A DNA stretch of 40,229 nt from CAYLRU01 sp964386565 (GCA_964386565.1 CAYLRU010000028.1:1-40229); one strand, 5' to 3'. Counted from the stretch's first letter, positions 25,281 to 34,317 are shown. Numbers and translations are program-made. Notes: a model not told the origin generated them from the letters alone.

Positions 25281-27539
25281 TCATTTTGATGTCAGGGTGA
25301 ATGATCCGTTCCAGTTTTTGTCAGGCGGGTTTTCTTTAAATTCCCGGCACCGGTTTAACATCGTTCTGCTGGGTCCGTCATCCGGCGTTTCATCCAGAGC
25401 GGCGGTAAAAAGAACGGCAGCTTCGTCCCATGCCCGGTCACGGTATGCTTCAAGGCCTTTGGCGTAAAGCCTGAGGGTCTCTGAAAAATTTTTGCCCACA
25501 TCCCGCCACTCACCGATGAGCTGGTAGATCCTGACAGGCTCGGTTTTTCCCACCACATTGATGGAGTCGATTTCACGGGTGACGATGCGGTCATTCAGTC
25601 CTTTATAGGTGCTTTCACTGATGAGCGTATAGATGCCGTAAACCTTGTTCACGCCTTCCAGCCTGGCCGCCGTATTTACGGTATCCCCCATCATGGTATA
25701 ATCCATGCGGTTTTTGGAGCCCATGTTGCCGACCACGGCCGGTCCGGTGCAGAGACCGATGCGCATCTTCAGTTCGGGCTTTCCTTCAGCCCGCCATTTG
25801 GGCCGTAATTCTTCCAGACGGCGTTGCATGTCAATACAGGAAAGACAGGCCACTTCAGCATGGTTTTTAATTTCGTTGGGGGCGCCGAAAAAAGCGATGA
25901 TCGCGTCTCCTTCGAATTTGTCCACCGTACCCTCATGCTTTAAAATAATATCCGTCATTTCCGTTAAAAACTCGTTCAGAATTTCAACCAGTTCGTGAGG
26001 CGTCAGCTTTTCCGAAATACTGGTAAATCCCTGGACATCTGAAAAGAAAGCCGTTATTTCACGCTCTTCACCGCCCAGCACCAGCTTGTCCGGTGCCTCC
26101 ACCAGTTGTTTTACGACAGATGGGGCAAGGTAAGTGGAAAATGCATCTTTTATGAACCGCTTCTGTCTTGATTCCGAAAGATACTTGTACACCGTAATGC
26201 TCAGGTAGGTCATTAAAATGACCATGAGGGGATAAATCATGTTCAACACAAAGCCGTTTCTCACAAACACATACTGGCAGTATACACCATGTCCGAGAAA
26301 CAGGCACAGACCGGTCAGGGTGCCGAATATGGCGCCTGTCCTCGGCAGGACAAACCCGAGGATCAATCCGGCGACAACAATTGCAAGAATATCGTAAATC
26401 ACCGCCCATGCCGGCTGCTGGAGAAAATCCTGCAGCAGGATGTTGTCAATAACATTGGCGTGTATCTCAACCCCCGGATAGGTCGTACCAAAGGGAGTGA
26501 CACGCATGTCATAAACACCGACAGCGGTTGCGCCCACCAATATGATTTTATCTTTGACCGCTTCCTCATCGATTTCATTCCGCAGGATGTCGGTGATGGG
26601 AATATGGGGAAAGGTCTTTTGCGGCCCCCTGTAATTGACCATTATGCGTCCCTTTTCATCAACCGGGATGGGGAAGCCTCCCAGGTCCAGGGATTCAACG
26701 CCGTATTCGGCGATGGTCACGGAAAGCGGGGTCTCGAGGTATGCGCTCAACGCCATGAATGATATCGGCGTATAGAGCATTTGATTATACCTGAGGACCG
26801 AGGGCATCCAGCGGACCACCCCGTCCCGGTCGGGGAAGATATTGATGGCGCCGGAATAACCCGCTGCCTGTGAGATGATGGAAATATTAGATTGTGGAAT
26901 CAGTACATCGATGAGCCGGGCATAAAGGGCCGCTTCAGAGGTGTACCTTTCAAACTGGTAAAGCGAGTTCATGATGTTTTCTTCATGCATCATGATTTCT
27001 TCTTCTGACTGATGGCCGACATTTTCATAATCCTGGAAAAAATATCCCAGAACAATTTTTGCTTTTGAGTTTTTTATCGCCTCGGCCAGTTGCCGGTCAT
27101 AATCCATTTCCGATTCGAGTTTTTCAATGGCAGATTCGATACCGGGACCGTATTTGCCGTATTTTTTCAGCTCTGCGGTAATACTGTCGATGACCTTCCG
27201 GGTCCTTTGGTCGTCGGGTTCCCAGAATCCCACATCAAAGGCAATAACCGCGGCACCGGCGTCCGAAAGCCGGTTGATCAGCTCGGCAAATTTTGACCTG
27301 GGCCACATCCATTTACCTTCCCGGGCAATGCTTTTTTCATCGATCACCGCGATGGCAACGTTGGGTCCCGGCCTTTTTACGCCCCTGGCCTGCAGTCTCA
27401 AGTCAATGGTTTTGAGTTCCATCAACTCGAAAAAGGGGATGCCCTGACGGTAACAGAAGATCCCGACGAACATGAAAAAAAATGCGAGCAGCATGGGGAC
27501 AAGGTCGGAAAATTTTTTTATAAAAGCCGGTTTGGGCAT
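25281..27539 (-). CDS. CHASE2-domain membrane adenylate cyclase
   Basis: 752 residues. TM near 13-31, a large extracytoplasmic CHASE2 domain (~35-375), three clustered TMs (~378-452), then a class III cyclase domain (~490-690) and a short TPR-like tail. Both metal-binding Asp are present (D501 in FFSDVQGFT, D545 in KFEGDAI). The purine-selecting pair is Lys541 and Thr615 (YTMMGDTVN), as in bacterial adenylate cyclases such as CyaC, so ATP rather than GTP is predicted. Transition-state Asn622 and Arg626 are intact. CHASE2 would sense a periplasmic signal and drive cAMP synthesis. It lies upstream of, and in the same direction as, the TPR/FecR/STN-PDZ operon. Confidence 0.92.
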   Translation of the reverse strand: MPKPAFIKKFSDLVPMLLAFFFMFVGIFCYRQGIPFFELMELKTIDLRLQARGVKRPGPNVAIAVIDEKSIAREGKWMWPRSKFAELINRLSDAGAAVIAFDVGFWEPDDQRTRKVIDSITAELKKYGKYGPGIESAIEKLESEMDYDRQLAEAIKNSKAKIVLGYFFQDYENVGHQSEEEIMMHEENIMNSLYQFERYTSEAALYARLIDVLIPQSNISIISQAAGYSGAINIFPDRDGVVRWMPSVLRYNQMLYTPISFMALSAYLETPLSVTIAEYGVESLDLGGFPIPVDEKGRIMVNYRGPQKTFPHIPITDILRNEIDEEAVKDKIILVGATAVGVYDMRVTPFGTTYPGVEIHANVIDNILLQDFLQQPAWAVIYDILAIVVAGLILGFVLPRTGAIFGTLTGLCLFLGHGVYCQYVFVRNGFVLNMIYPLMVILMTYLSITVYKYLSESRQKRFIKDAFSTYLAPSVVKQLVEAPDKLVLGGEEREITAFFSDVQGFTSISEKLTPHELVEILNEFLTEMTDIILKHEGTVDKFEGDAIIAFFGAPNEIKNHAEVACLSCIDMQRRLEELRPKWRAEGKPELKMRIGLCTGPAVVGNMGSKNRMDYTMMGDTVNTAARLEGVNKVYGIYTLISESTYKGLNDRIVTREIDSINVVGKTEPVRIYQLIGEWRDVGKNFSETLRLYAKGLEAYRDRAWDEAAVLFTAALDETPDDGPSRTMLNRCREFKENPPDKNWNGSFTLTSK

Positions 27540-27661
27540 CTTTGAAACGGTTTTCAGAATTTTAAAGGGTAATGTTTCGGGAGTTGCAGAACAGAACCTA
27601 TCATTTCAGGAATTCAAAATCAACCGTGTATCGTGGAAAGATGAAAGGCGAGAGTCCGGAG

Positions 27662-27709
27662 ACCGGGTACAGGTACCAGGGACCAGGGTTCAAAAACCCG
27701 ATACCCGGT
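27662..27709. repeat. Nested inverted repeat downstream of the PBP1A gene
   Basis: Outer arms ACCGGGTA (27662-27669) and TACCCGGT (27702-27709), with an inner hairpin GGGTT-CAAA-AACCC (27686-27699). The intervening bases repeat ACCAGGG. It begins 3 nt after the stop on the minus strand and lacks a T run. It looks like an interspersed intergenic repeat rather than a terminator. Confidence 0.5.
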
Positions 27710-27711
27710 AC

Positions 27712-29649
27712 TTATTTTCCAATTCCCGCCCTGAACACCGCCTCAACCGCACCGGGGGTATCAGGCGGTACGATTTCACCGGTATCCGGGTCCATATGTT
27801 TTTTAACGACACCGTCGGGCAAGTCAAAATATTGGACAGACGGCCCGTATCGGCTGTTTTTCATGAAATCGATCCAGATGGGAAGGGCGGCCCTGGCACC
27901 GGTTTCCATGGGGCCGAGTGATACGTGGCGGTCTTGCCCGACCCATATGCCGACGGCAACAACAGGCGAAAATCCGACAAATACGGCATCCTTGAACTGG
28001 TCCGTGGTGCCGGTTTTCCCGGCAAAGGATCCATTGAGGACCCGGGCCTGACCGGCTGTTCCTTCATTGACGACTGCTCTTAGCATGTCTGAAATGATGG
28101 CTGCTCCCTGCCGGGTCATCATGACCTGTCTTCGGGGTTTGACCCGCCACAGGAGTCTTCCGAACCGGTCACTCACCTCTGATATGGCATACGGGTCGAT
28201 CCGTTCGCCCTTGTTGGCAAAAACACAATAGGCCGAGGTGAGATCAAGGATCGAGACCTCCGAGGTCCCCAGCGCCAGGGACAGATTCGGGGCCAGGGGA
28301 CCGGTGATGCCGAGACTTTGGGCAAATGCTGAAACCGAGGACGGACCCAGCATCTCGATGAGTCTTACCGCAGGTGTGTTTTTGGAAAGCGCCAGTGCTT
28401 TTCTCAGGGGTATTTCTCCAAGAAATGTATGGGAATAATTTCCGGGTTCCCAGTCTTTACCGCTGTCCGCGTTTTTAAAGACAATGGGGGCGTCCAGAAT
28501 TTTGCGGTTTTGTGAAAAACCCTGTTCAACCGCCAGGGCATAGACAACGGGCTTGAATGCGGAACCGGGCTGGCGTCGGGCCGTACACCGGTTATAACGG
28601 CTTTTTCCAAACTCCCGGCCCCCGACCATGGCCAGTATTTTTCCGGAATGGATTTCGATACTGACCAGGGCGCATTGGGGATCGGGATCGGGTATCTGAT
28701 TCTGGCGCATCCGTTTTTCAAGCGACACCAGTCCTTTTTCAACTGCCGTTTCCGCTGTTTTCTGCATGTTGTAGGAAAGCGTGGTCGTTACGGTAAGCCC
28801 ACCTTTATACAGCATGGCAGAACCCAATGTATTTTCCAGTTGATGTTTTACATATTCGACAAAATAGGGCGCTTTTACGGCGGTTTTGGGCTGCGGATTC
28901 AGGTGAAGGGGCTCTGCCGTAGCCTCGGCATATTGTTCTTCACTGATAATGCCGCTTATCTCCATTTGCTTCAGAACGATGTTTCGCCGACGAATCGCCA
29001 AATCCGGATTCACCAGGGGAGAATATCGTGATGGGGCTTTGGGCATTCCCGCAACCAGGGCACATTCCGCCAGGGTGAGCCGGGATACGGGCTTATTGAA
29101 AAAGATACGGGCCGCCGATTCCACGCCATAGGCGCCGCTGCCGAAATACACCTGGTTGAGATACAGGGTCAGGATTTCATTTTTGGTGTATCGGCGCTCC
29201 AGTTGAAGGGCCAGAATGGCTTCCCTGATTTTCCTGAGGATCGTTTTTTCGGGATTTAAAAACAACGTTTTGGCCAGTTGCTGGGTAATGGTGCTGGCGC
29301 CCTGGATGAATTTCCCCGTCATGATGTCTTTTATAATCGCCCTGCCGATACCTTTTATATCGATTCCGGGGTGGTTGAAAAAATTTTTATCCTCTGTTGC
29401 CAGAATCGCCGATTTCAAGTGGACGGGAATGTCTTCCAGGTTGACCGGCTCTCTTTTTTCCTTGAATAATTCAGCCAACAGGACATTGTCCGCGGAATAA
29501 ATCCGGGTCACCATGGGCGGGGTATAGGTTTCAAGGGACCGGATCTGGGGCAGGTCGTGAAACAGGGCAAACACCACGCCGATTGAAACGCCGCAGAGCA
29601 TGCCGAGCAAGGCAATAAAGGCCACTGGTTTGGCTAAGTTTTTGATCAT
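27712..29649 (-). CDS. Class A penicillin-binding protein (PBP1A type)
   Basis: About 645 residues from ATG 29649 (an upstream ATG at 29700 adds 17 residues overlapping the preceding gene and gives an odd N-terminus). An N-terminal membrane anchor is followed by a GT51 glycosyltransferase domain, with the catalytic glutamate in ATEDKNFFNHPG and the GASTITQQLAK motif. The transpeptidase domain carries the SxxK motif in PGSAFKPV, the SKN motif in ALSKNTPAV, and KTG in FAGKTGTTDQFKD. It builds and crosslinks peptidoglycan in the periplasm. The gene starts 19 nt after the AcsE-like stop, suggesting cotranscription. The C-terminus is short, with no extra OB-type insertion apparent. Confidence 0.94.
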   Translation of the reverse strand: MIKNLAKPVAFIALLGMLCGVSIGVVFALFHDLPQIRSLETYTPPMVTRIYSADNVLLAELFKEKREPVNLEDIPVHLKSAILATEDKNFFNHPGIDIKGIGRAIIKDIMTGKFIQGASTITQQLAKTLFLNPEKTILRKIREAILALQLERRYTKNEILTLYLNQVYFGSGAYGVESAARIFFNKPVSRLTLAECALVAGMPKAPSRYSPLVNPDLAIRRRNIVLKQMEISGIISEEQYAEATAEPLHLNPQPKTAVKAPYFVEYVKHQLENTLGSAMLYKGGLTVTTTLSYNMQKTAETAVEKGLVSLEKRMRQNQIPDPDPQCALVSIEIHSGKILAMVGGREFGKSRYNRCTARRQPGSAFKPVVYALAVEQGFSQNRKILDAPIVFKNADSGKDWEPGNYSHTFLGEIPLRKALALSKNTPAVRLIEMLGPSSVSAFAQSLGITGPLAPNLSLALGTSEVSILDLTSAYCVFANKGERIDPYAISEVSDRFGRLLWRVKPRRQVMMTRQGAAIISDMLRAVVNEGTAGQARVLNGSFAGKTGTTDQFKDAVFVGFSPVVAVGIWVGQDRHVSLGPMETGARAALPIWIDFMKNSRYGPSVQYFDLPDGVVKKHMDPDTGEIVPPDTPGAVEAVFRAGIGK

Positions 29650-29668
29650 TTGAACGTATCCGGACTCG

Positions 29669-30457
29669 TTACAGCAATTCCCAGGTAAAGATCTCTTCAT
29701 TTTTCAGCAGGTTGCAGGCTCTGGCGATTTCCACCGTCCGGGTGTGAAAGATGTTTAACAACGCCATGGTGAGACCTGCATCCGCCAGCATTGAGAGATA
29801 GGCCTGCTCGAGGATCAGCTTTTGCCGTTGGTTTCCCCTGCCGGTGGTCAGGTTGGATATGCCGGCAATGGATCGGACATTAAAACCCAGGACGTCGGGG
29901 AGTTGACGGATTGTTGCAACCACTTCCGCGGCCTGGAATTTTCCATTGTCCCAGGTCAGCGGTACGACAACCGGATCGATAATCAGTCTTTCCGGGTTGA
30001 TTTCGGCTTTTTGCACATGATCATAAATTTCAAGCGCAATGGAGAATCGTTCTGTTGAATCCCGGGGCACCCGGCTGCCGGGACCCAGAAGGTAGCCCAC
30101 GATGTCGGTTTCAAATTCTTTGGCAAGGGGAAGAATCTTTTCCAGTTTCACCGGCTCCAGGGAAAAGCCGTTTATGATCGCCGTCTTTTGGTTTGACAGG
30201 AGCCCGGCCTCAATGGCTGCCGGATTCGCCGTGTCAAGCAGGATGGGAAGGTCCGTAACATCCTGGACCGTTTTTACAAAAAAGGACATCTTTTTTTCCG
30301 GGTCTTTCCCCAAAGGCCCCGTATTGATGTCAATGGCCTCGGCCCCTGCTTTTTCACAAAGCCTAACCATTTCCCTGATGGGTTCGGGGTTCATTTCCGC
30401 AAGGGCTGTTTCAATCCTGCTGTTGGTGATGGTCAGGTTGTCTGCTGCGAGAATCAA
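29669..30457 (-). CDS. Methyltetrahydrofolate-binding (DHPS-fold) methyltransferase, AcsE-like
   Basis: 262 residues, the usual length of AcsE, which moves a methyl group from methyltetrahydrofolate to a corrinoid iron-sulfur protein in the Wood-Ljungdahl pathway. The TIM-barrel pterin-binding signatures are present: AEAIDINTGPLG near residue 42, LLDTANPAAIEAGL near 74, INGFSLEP, IDPVVVPL and GFNVRSIAGISN. No acs/cdh genes adjoin it, so another pterin-dependent methyltransferase role is possible. The start is TTG at 30457, with AAGGA 7 nt upstream. The first 47 nt overlap the end of the U32 gene in another frame. Confidence 0.85.
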   Translation of the reverse strand: MILAADNLTITNSRIETALAEMNPEPIREMVRLCEKAGAEAIDINTGPLGKDPEKKMSFFVKTVQDVTDLPILLDTANPAAIEAGLLSNQKTAIINGFSLEPVKLEKILPLAKEFETDIVGYLLGPGSRVPRDSTERFSIALEIYDHVQKAEINPERLIIDPVVVPLTWDNGKFQAAEVVATIRQLPDVLGFNVRSIAGISNLTTGRGNQRQKLILEQAYLSMLADAGLTMALLNIFHTRTVEIARACNLLKNEEIFTWELL

Positions 30458-31694
30458 TTTCGTGTTCCTTTTCCGTCTTATGTCTTTTTCGAATCACGTC
30501 ATTTTTACCATACCGGTGCTTTAATGCCACCGTCACCCGGTCGCCGGGTTTGGCCGTGGTGATGGGCAGGCCGTATGGATCCTTTATCTCCAGGATAATG
30601 TCCTGAGACGGTGTTTCATTTCTTCTCAATATGTCAACGGCATCGCTTGTTTCAAATTTGTTTCTGACATCAACAAGATATCGGTCTCCGGACGGCTTGA
30701 TGATTTTCCCCAGGAACAGGTGTTCCCTGAAACGGGCATCCCGGGTATAGCCGGGCAATACCCGGTTCGGATCTCCAAAAAAGAATCCCGTTGAAAATCC
30801 GCGGCTGTTGACTCCTGAAAGTGCCTGTACCCATTCTTCCTTTACCCTGTACGATTGGGGATCATCGTAGCAGGTGTCTATGGCCTGGCGATAGACATTC
30901 ACAACGGAAGCAAGATAATGGATGCCCTTCATCCGTCCTTCGATTTTCAGTGAGGCCACGCCCGATTTAATCAGGTCCGGAAGGGATTCGATCATGCAAA
31001 GGTCCCTTGGACTGAAAATATATGTTCCCCGGTCATCCTCCGCAACAGGCATATATTGTCCGGGGCGCGTTTCCTCGACAACGGCATATCGCCATCGGCA
31101 GGGGTGGGCGCACATGCCCCTGTTGCCGCTTCGCCCGGTCATGAAGCTGCTCAACAGGCACCGCCCGGAAACAGCCATGCACATGGCGCCGTGAACAAAG
31201 GCTTCGATTTCCATGTCCGTCGCGGAAACGATTTCCCGTATTTCGGTGAGGGACAGCTCCCGGGCGATATTGATTCGCTTCACCCCGGCATCCTGCCAGA
31301 ACAGCGCGCTCTCGATGTTGGTGGTGTTGGCCTGGGTGCTGAGGTGGATGGGGATGTGCGGAATTATACTGCGGGCCAGTCTGATGATGCCGGGATCCGC
31401 GATAATAACGGCATCTGGATTGAAACGGCCTGAAATTTCGAGAAAATCGGATATGGGCCTGATTTCTTCGTTTTTTGGAAAAATATTGCAGGCCACATAG
31501 ACCTTAACCCCTTTTGAATGGGCGAAATGGACGGCATCGCGAATTTCATCCACCGTGAAGTTGCCGGAAAAATTCCGCAGACTGAAATCTTTTCCTGACA
31601 GGTAAACCGCATCTGCACCGTAATGGACAGCGATTTCAAGTTTTTCAAAATCTCCTGCAGGAGCGAGGAGTTCCACTTTTTTGGGATGTGACAT
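30411..31694 (-). CDS. U32 peptidase-family protein (TrhP/YegQ-like)
   Basis: 427 residues. An N-terminal TIM-like barrel (ELLAPAGDFEKLEIAVHYGADAVYL) is followed by the U32 signature with VHGAMCMAVSGRC, SGNRGM and CAHPCRW; four cysteines (172, 179, 195, 199) could ligate an Fe-S cluster. Family members such as TrhP act in prephenate-dependent tRNA uridine hydroxylation, others in 23S rRNA modification or ubiquinone hydroxylation. Proteolysis is no longer the favoured function. The C-terminal tail (HEIDSRSRQPDHHQQQD) is encoded in the 47-nt overlap with the next gene and is probably non-homologous extension. No clear Shine-Dalgarno precedes the ATG at 31694. Confidence 0.9.
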   Translation of the reverse strand: MSHPKKVELLAPAGDFEKLEIAVHYGADAVYLSGKDFSLRNFSGNFTVDEIRDAVHFAHSKGVKVYVACNIFPKNEEIRPISDFLEISGRFNPDAVIIADPGIIRLARSIIPHIPIHLSTQANTTNIESALFWQDAGVKRINIARELSLTEIREIVSATDMEIEAFVHGAMCMAVSGRCLLSSFMTGRSGNRGMCAHPCRWRYAVVEETRPGQYMPVAEDDRGTYIFSPRDLCMIESLPDLIKSGVASLKIEGRMKGIHYLASVVNVYRQAIDTCYDDPQSYRVKEEWVQALSGVNSRGFSTGFFFGDPNRVLPGYTRDARFREHLFLGKIIKPSGDRYLVDVRNKFETSDAVDILRRNETPSQDIILEIKDPYGLPITTAKPGDRVTVALKHRYGKNDVIRKRHKTEKEHEIDSRSRQPDHHQQQD

Positions 31695-31877
31695 CTTTAT
31701 TTTATTTTGAACCGCCGGGCCGCAAAGGCGGTCCTGTTTCCTTTTACCGGTTTCCGGCCCGTGTTTTCCGGTATCTTGGCTTTCGGGCTCTCGTCTCTTG
31801 TCCCCATCCTATTCAGATTATCCGGGTGACAAGGTAAAATCAATCGGAAATTTTGCGGCGGTATTGCCATGATTGAG

Positions 31878-31906
31878 TTGACACATATCCGGTGTACAAT
31901 TATTAT
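31878..31906 (+). promoter_or_regulatory. Near-consensus sigma-70 promoter of a decayed toxin-antitoxin locus
   Basis: TTGACA (31878-31883), a 17-nt spacer containing GTGTACAAT, then TATTAT (31901-31906). It lies 22 nt upstream of the antitoxin-remnant ATG. It is one of the best promoter matches in the window and now drives only broken genes and perhaps the polysaccharide locus. Confidence 0.7.
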
Positions 31907-31928
31907 ATGAAAAAACAGAGATGTGATA

Positions 31929-32027
31929 ATGCCCAATGTTACGATTTCAATGAATGAAGAGTTGTTACAGCATTCAAGGGAGTACGCCCAAAAACGTCAA
32001 ACGTTTTTAAATGCGCTGATCCGGTAA
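31929..32027 (+). pseudogene. Truncated ribbon-helix-helix antitoxin remnant
   Basis: The ORF of 32 codons begins MPNVTISMNEELLQHSREYA, continues to FLNALIR and then stops. This matches the N-terminal DNA-binding portion of RHH antitoxins that pair with PIN toxins; the C-terminal toxin-binding half is missing. The strong promoter upstream and the PIN fragment just downstream support this reading. Recognised from family memory only. Confidence 0.65.
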
Positions 32028-32035
32028 TCGTAAAA

Positions 32036-32253
32036 AATATTCCATATTCATTCACCCGTTTCGAAGTGGTGATGATAACTCACGATATCATCCAGCCCGC
32101 AATAGACAACAGTATCCTTGACGCCCTGTCCTTCCGGGACGCCTTGACTGTCTCTGCCGCGGCATCTGCCGGATGTGAAAAATCTGGACCGAAGACATGA
32201 ACTCCGGCCGTCTCGTCAAAGGGGTCCGGATAGAAAATCCACTTGTCACTTGA
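32036..32253 (+). pseudogene. PIN-domain (VapC-like) toxin C-terminal remnant, frameshifted
   Basis: One frame reads FTRFEVVMITHD, then ILDALSFRDALTVSAAASAG, then CEK. A one-base shift in the A run at 32178-32182 restores IWTEDMNSGRLVKGVRIENP up to TGA at 32251-32253. The (S)FxDALxVxAA and TEDMNxGxxxxGVRIxNP segments are the distal PIN active-site and C-terminal signatures. The N-terminal half with the first catalytic Asp is gone. With the antitoxin stub this is a dead toxin-antitoxin pair. Confidence 0.65.
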
Positions 32254-32351
32254 TCGAAAGCAGAACGGGTTTTCCCTGTTCCCTGTTTGTCGATGAAAGG
32301 GCTTTTTATCTACGCTCAATAACGGTAAGTACATAAAATAGGCGATAAAAA

Positions 32352-34295
32352 ATGGGGATAGTTATTTTTCAGGCATGTTTGCTTATGACATATTTAATCA
32401 TTCTCCCGCATGTAAAGGAAAAGCAGGTCAGGTTTAAGGCCTCCTTTATATCGTGTCTGATCCTGCTCTCCACCTTTATCGCCGTTTCTACCGAAATATT
32501 ATCTTATTTCTATCTGCTGAGATATGACGCGATGATGATCCTTTGGTCGGCAACCGGGGTGCTGCTGTTTTTTTGGTTTGTTCGGGTTTGCAAAAACAGG
32601 ACTTTATCGATCACTCTATTTAATGAAAAAAAATCACTGAAACAGTACAATACGTTTTACATATGCCTGTTTCTGATATTTCTGGTGGAATTTTTCACAG
32701 CCGTGATTTCTCCACCAAACAACTGGGATTCCATGACATACCATATGGCAAGAGTCGAGAATTGGATACAATTCAACAGCGTAAGATTTTATCCGACATC
32801 TATCATCAGGCAAAATTATCAGATGCCGTTTGCGGAGTATGTAATTCTGCATTTTCAAGTATTAAGCGGCTCCGACATTTTTGCAAATCTCGTTCAATGG
32901 TTCTTCATGATCGGATCTGTTGTTGCTGTCACCTTGATAACGAGGGAATTCGATTCGTCGGCCTCTTCGCAATTTTATTCGGCAATTATTGTCTGCACCA
33001 TCCCGATGGTAATTTTACAATCATCAAGTACTCAAAACGATCTGGTCGTATCATTTTTTCTCCTGTCTTATGCCTATTTCAGTATCCGCCTTGTAAAAAC
33101 GAATGATGTTGTTAATGCGGTTTTTTCCGGATTGTCATTTGGTCTTGCGTTATTGACCAAGGGAACAGCCTATATATTTGCCCTCCCGATAGCAGCCCTG
33201 CCCTTCATTTATTGTGCAACACATTTTCGGAAAGAGAAATTTGTTAAAACAATCAAGATGTCAGCATTAATAGCAGCGATAGGCCTGCTTCTTAATGCAG
33301 GGCATCTGTACAGGAATTATGACTTATTCGGAAATCCATTGTCCGCGGACGGACACCTCTATAAAAATGGTAAAATTTCCACCATATTTACACTGTCCAA
33401 TGTTATCAGAAATTCGGCGCTGCACTTAATGACACCGTCGGATGCAGTCAATTCGGGAATTTATAAAGCTGTTTTATTTATGCTCGGTGATGAGATTGAT
33501 AATCCATTATCAACGTTTCCGGGGCAGACATTCAGGCCTGTATTCAGGATCCATGAGGATTTTGCGGGGAATACGTTGCATTTTCTGCTGATATTTTCCT
33601 GTGTTGTGTTTTTACCGTTCACACGGTTTCGTAAAACACCCCTGATAATTTATTACGTCGCCATGGTCTTGCTTGCTGCGCTGCTGTTTTGCGCCGTACT
33701 AAAATGGCAGCCATGGGCCGTCAGGCTCCATTTGCCCCTGTTTTTATTGATTGCACCGGTTATCGCCATTTTTCTGGGAAATATTTTTCCCAGAAAAATT
33801 TCAATTGGAATTAGCCTTATTTTATTGTTATGCAGTTTGCCGTTTCTTTTATGCAATTTTTCAAGACCGTTAATTCCCGTGCAAGGGTATTCTGTACTGA
33901 AGCAGCCCAGACTGTTTATGTATTTTAAAAACGGACTTCGATTCTCCGTGCCGTATGCCCAGGCTGTTGAAAAAATGGCAGAGCTGAAGATAAAAGTGCT
34001 TGGTTTAGACCTTCATGAAGATGACTGGGAATATCCGATTTGGGTGTTAATACGAGAGAAGTTTGACAAGATGCCAAGCATATATCATGTAAATATTTCA
34101 AATATAACAAAGAAACTGCAGAACCATGAAGATTTGCCGGACGCTATTTTTACATCCAAAAACAGTTCGGTCATTAATAAAGGAAATAAACGGTTCATAG
34201 AAATCTGGGGTTCGGGCCGGTTCAAATTGTTAGTAAGAGAAGAAAAGCGCGTAAAAGGATACTTTTGCTATAAGCATTGTGTCATTCCCTCGTAA
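32352..34295 (+). CDS. GT-C fold membrane glycosyltransferase (ArnT/PMT-like)
   Basis: 647 residues with about 11-13 membrane helices. The first long periplasmic loop contains PPNNWDSMTYHMARVENWIQ, with the Asp/His-type catalytic loop typical of GT-C enzymes that use polyprenyl-phosphate sugars; a C-terminal soluble segment follows (~530-647). It probably glycosylates a lipid or polysaccharide at the periplasmic face. The sugar and acceptor are unknown. Codon and base usage are visibly more AT-rich than in flanking genes, suggesting acquisition by transfer. The ATG at 32352 is preceded by AGGCGATAAAA; the Met at residue 12 is an alternative start. It lies directly after the toxin-antitoxin remnant. 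Confidence 0.8.
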   Translation: MGIVIFQACLLMTYLIILPHVKEKQVRFKASFISCLILLSTFIAVSTEILSYFYLLRYDAMMILWSATGVLLFFWFVRVCKNRTLSITLFNEKKSLKQYNTFYICLFLIFLVEFFTAVISPPNNWDSMTYHMARVENWIQFNSVRFYPTSIIRQNYQMPFAEYVILHFQVLSGSDIFANLVQWFFMIGSVVAVTLITREFDSSASSQFYSAIIVCTIPMVILQSSSTQNDLVVSFFLLSYAYFSIRLVKTNDVVNAVFSGLSFGLALLTKGTAYIFALPIAALPFIYCATHFRKEKFVKTIKMSALIAAIGLLLNAGHLYRNYDLFGNPLSADGHLYKNGKISTIFTLSNVIRNSALHLMTPSDAVNSGIYKAVLFMLGDEIDNPLSTFPGQTFRPVFRIHEDFAGNTLHFLLIFSCVVFLPFTRFRKTPLIIYYVAMVLLAALLFCAVLKWQPWAVRLHLPLFLLIAPVIAIFLGNIFPRKISIGISLILLLCSLPFLLCNFSRPLIPVQGYSVLKQPRLFMYFKNGLRFSVPYAQAVEKMAELKIKVLGLDLHEDDWEYPIWVLIREKFDKMPSIYHVNISNITKKLQNHEDLPDAIFTSKNSSVINKGNKRFIEIWGSGRFKLLVREEKRVKGYFCYKHCVIPS

Positions 34296-34317
34296 TTTCC
34301 TTTCTCAAAGAAACCTA

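Noticed and set aside
31697..31936. 79-codon minus-strand frame upstream of the U32 gene
   Set aside because: No family resemblance; it overlaps the toxin-antitoxin promoter and lacks a ribosome site.
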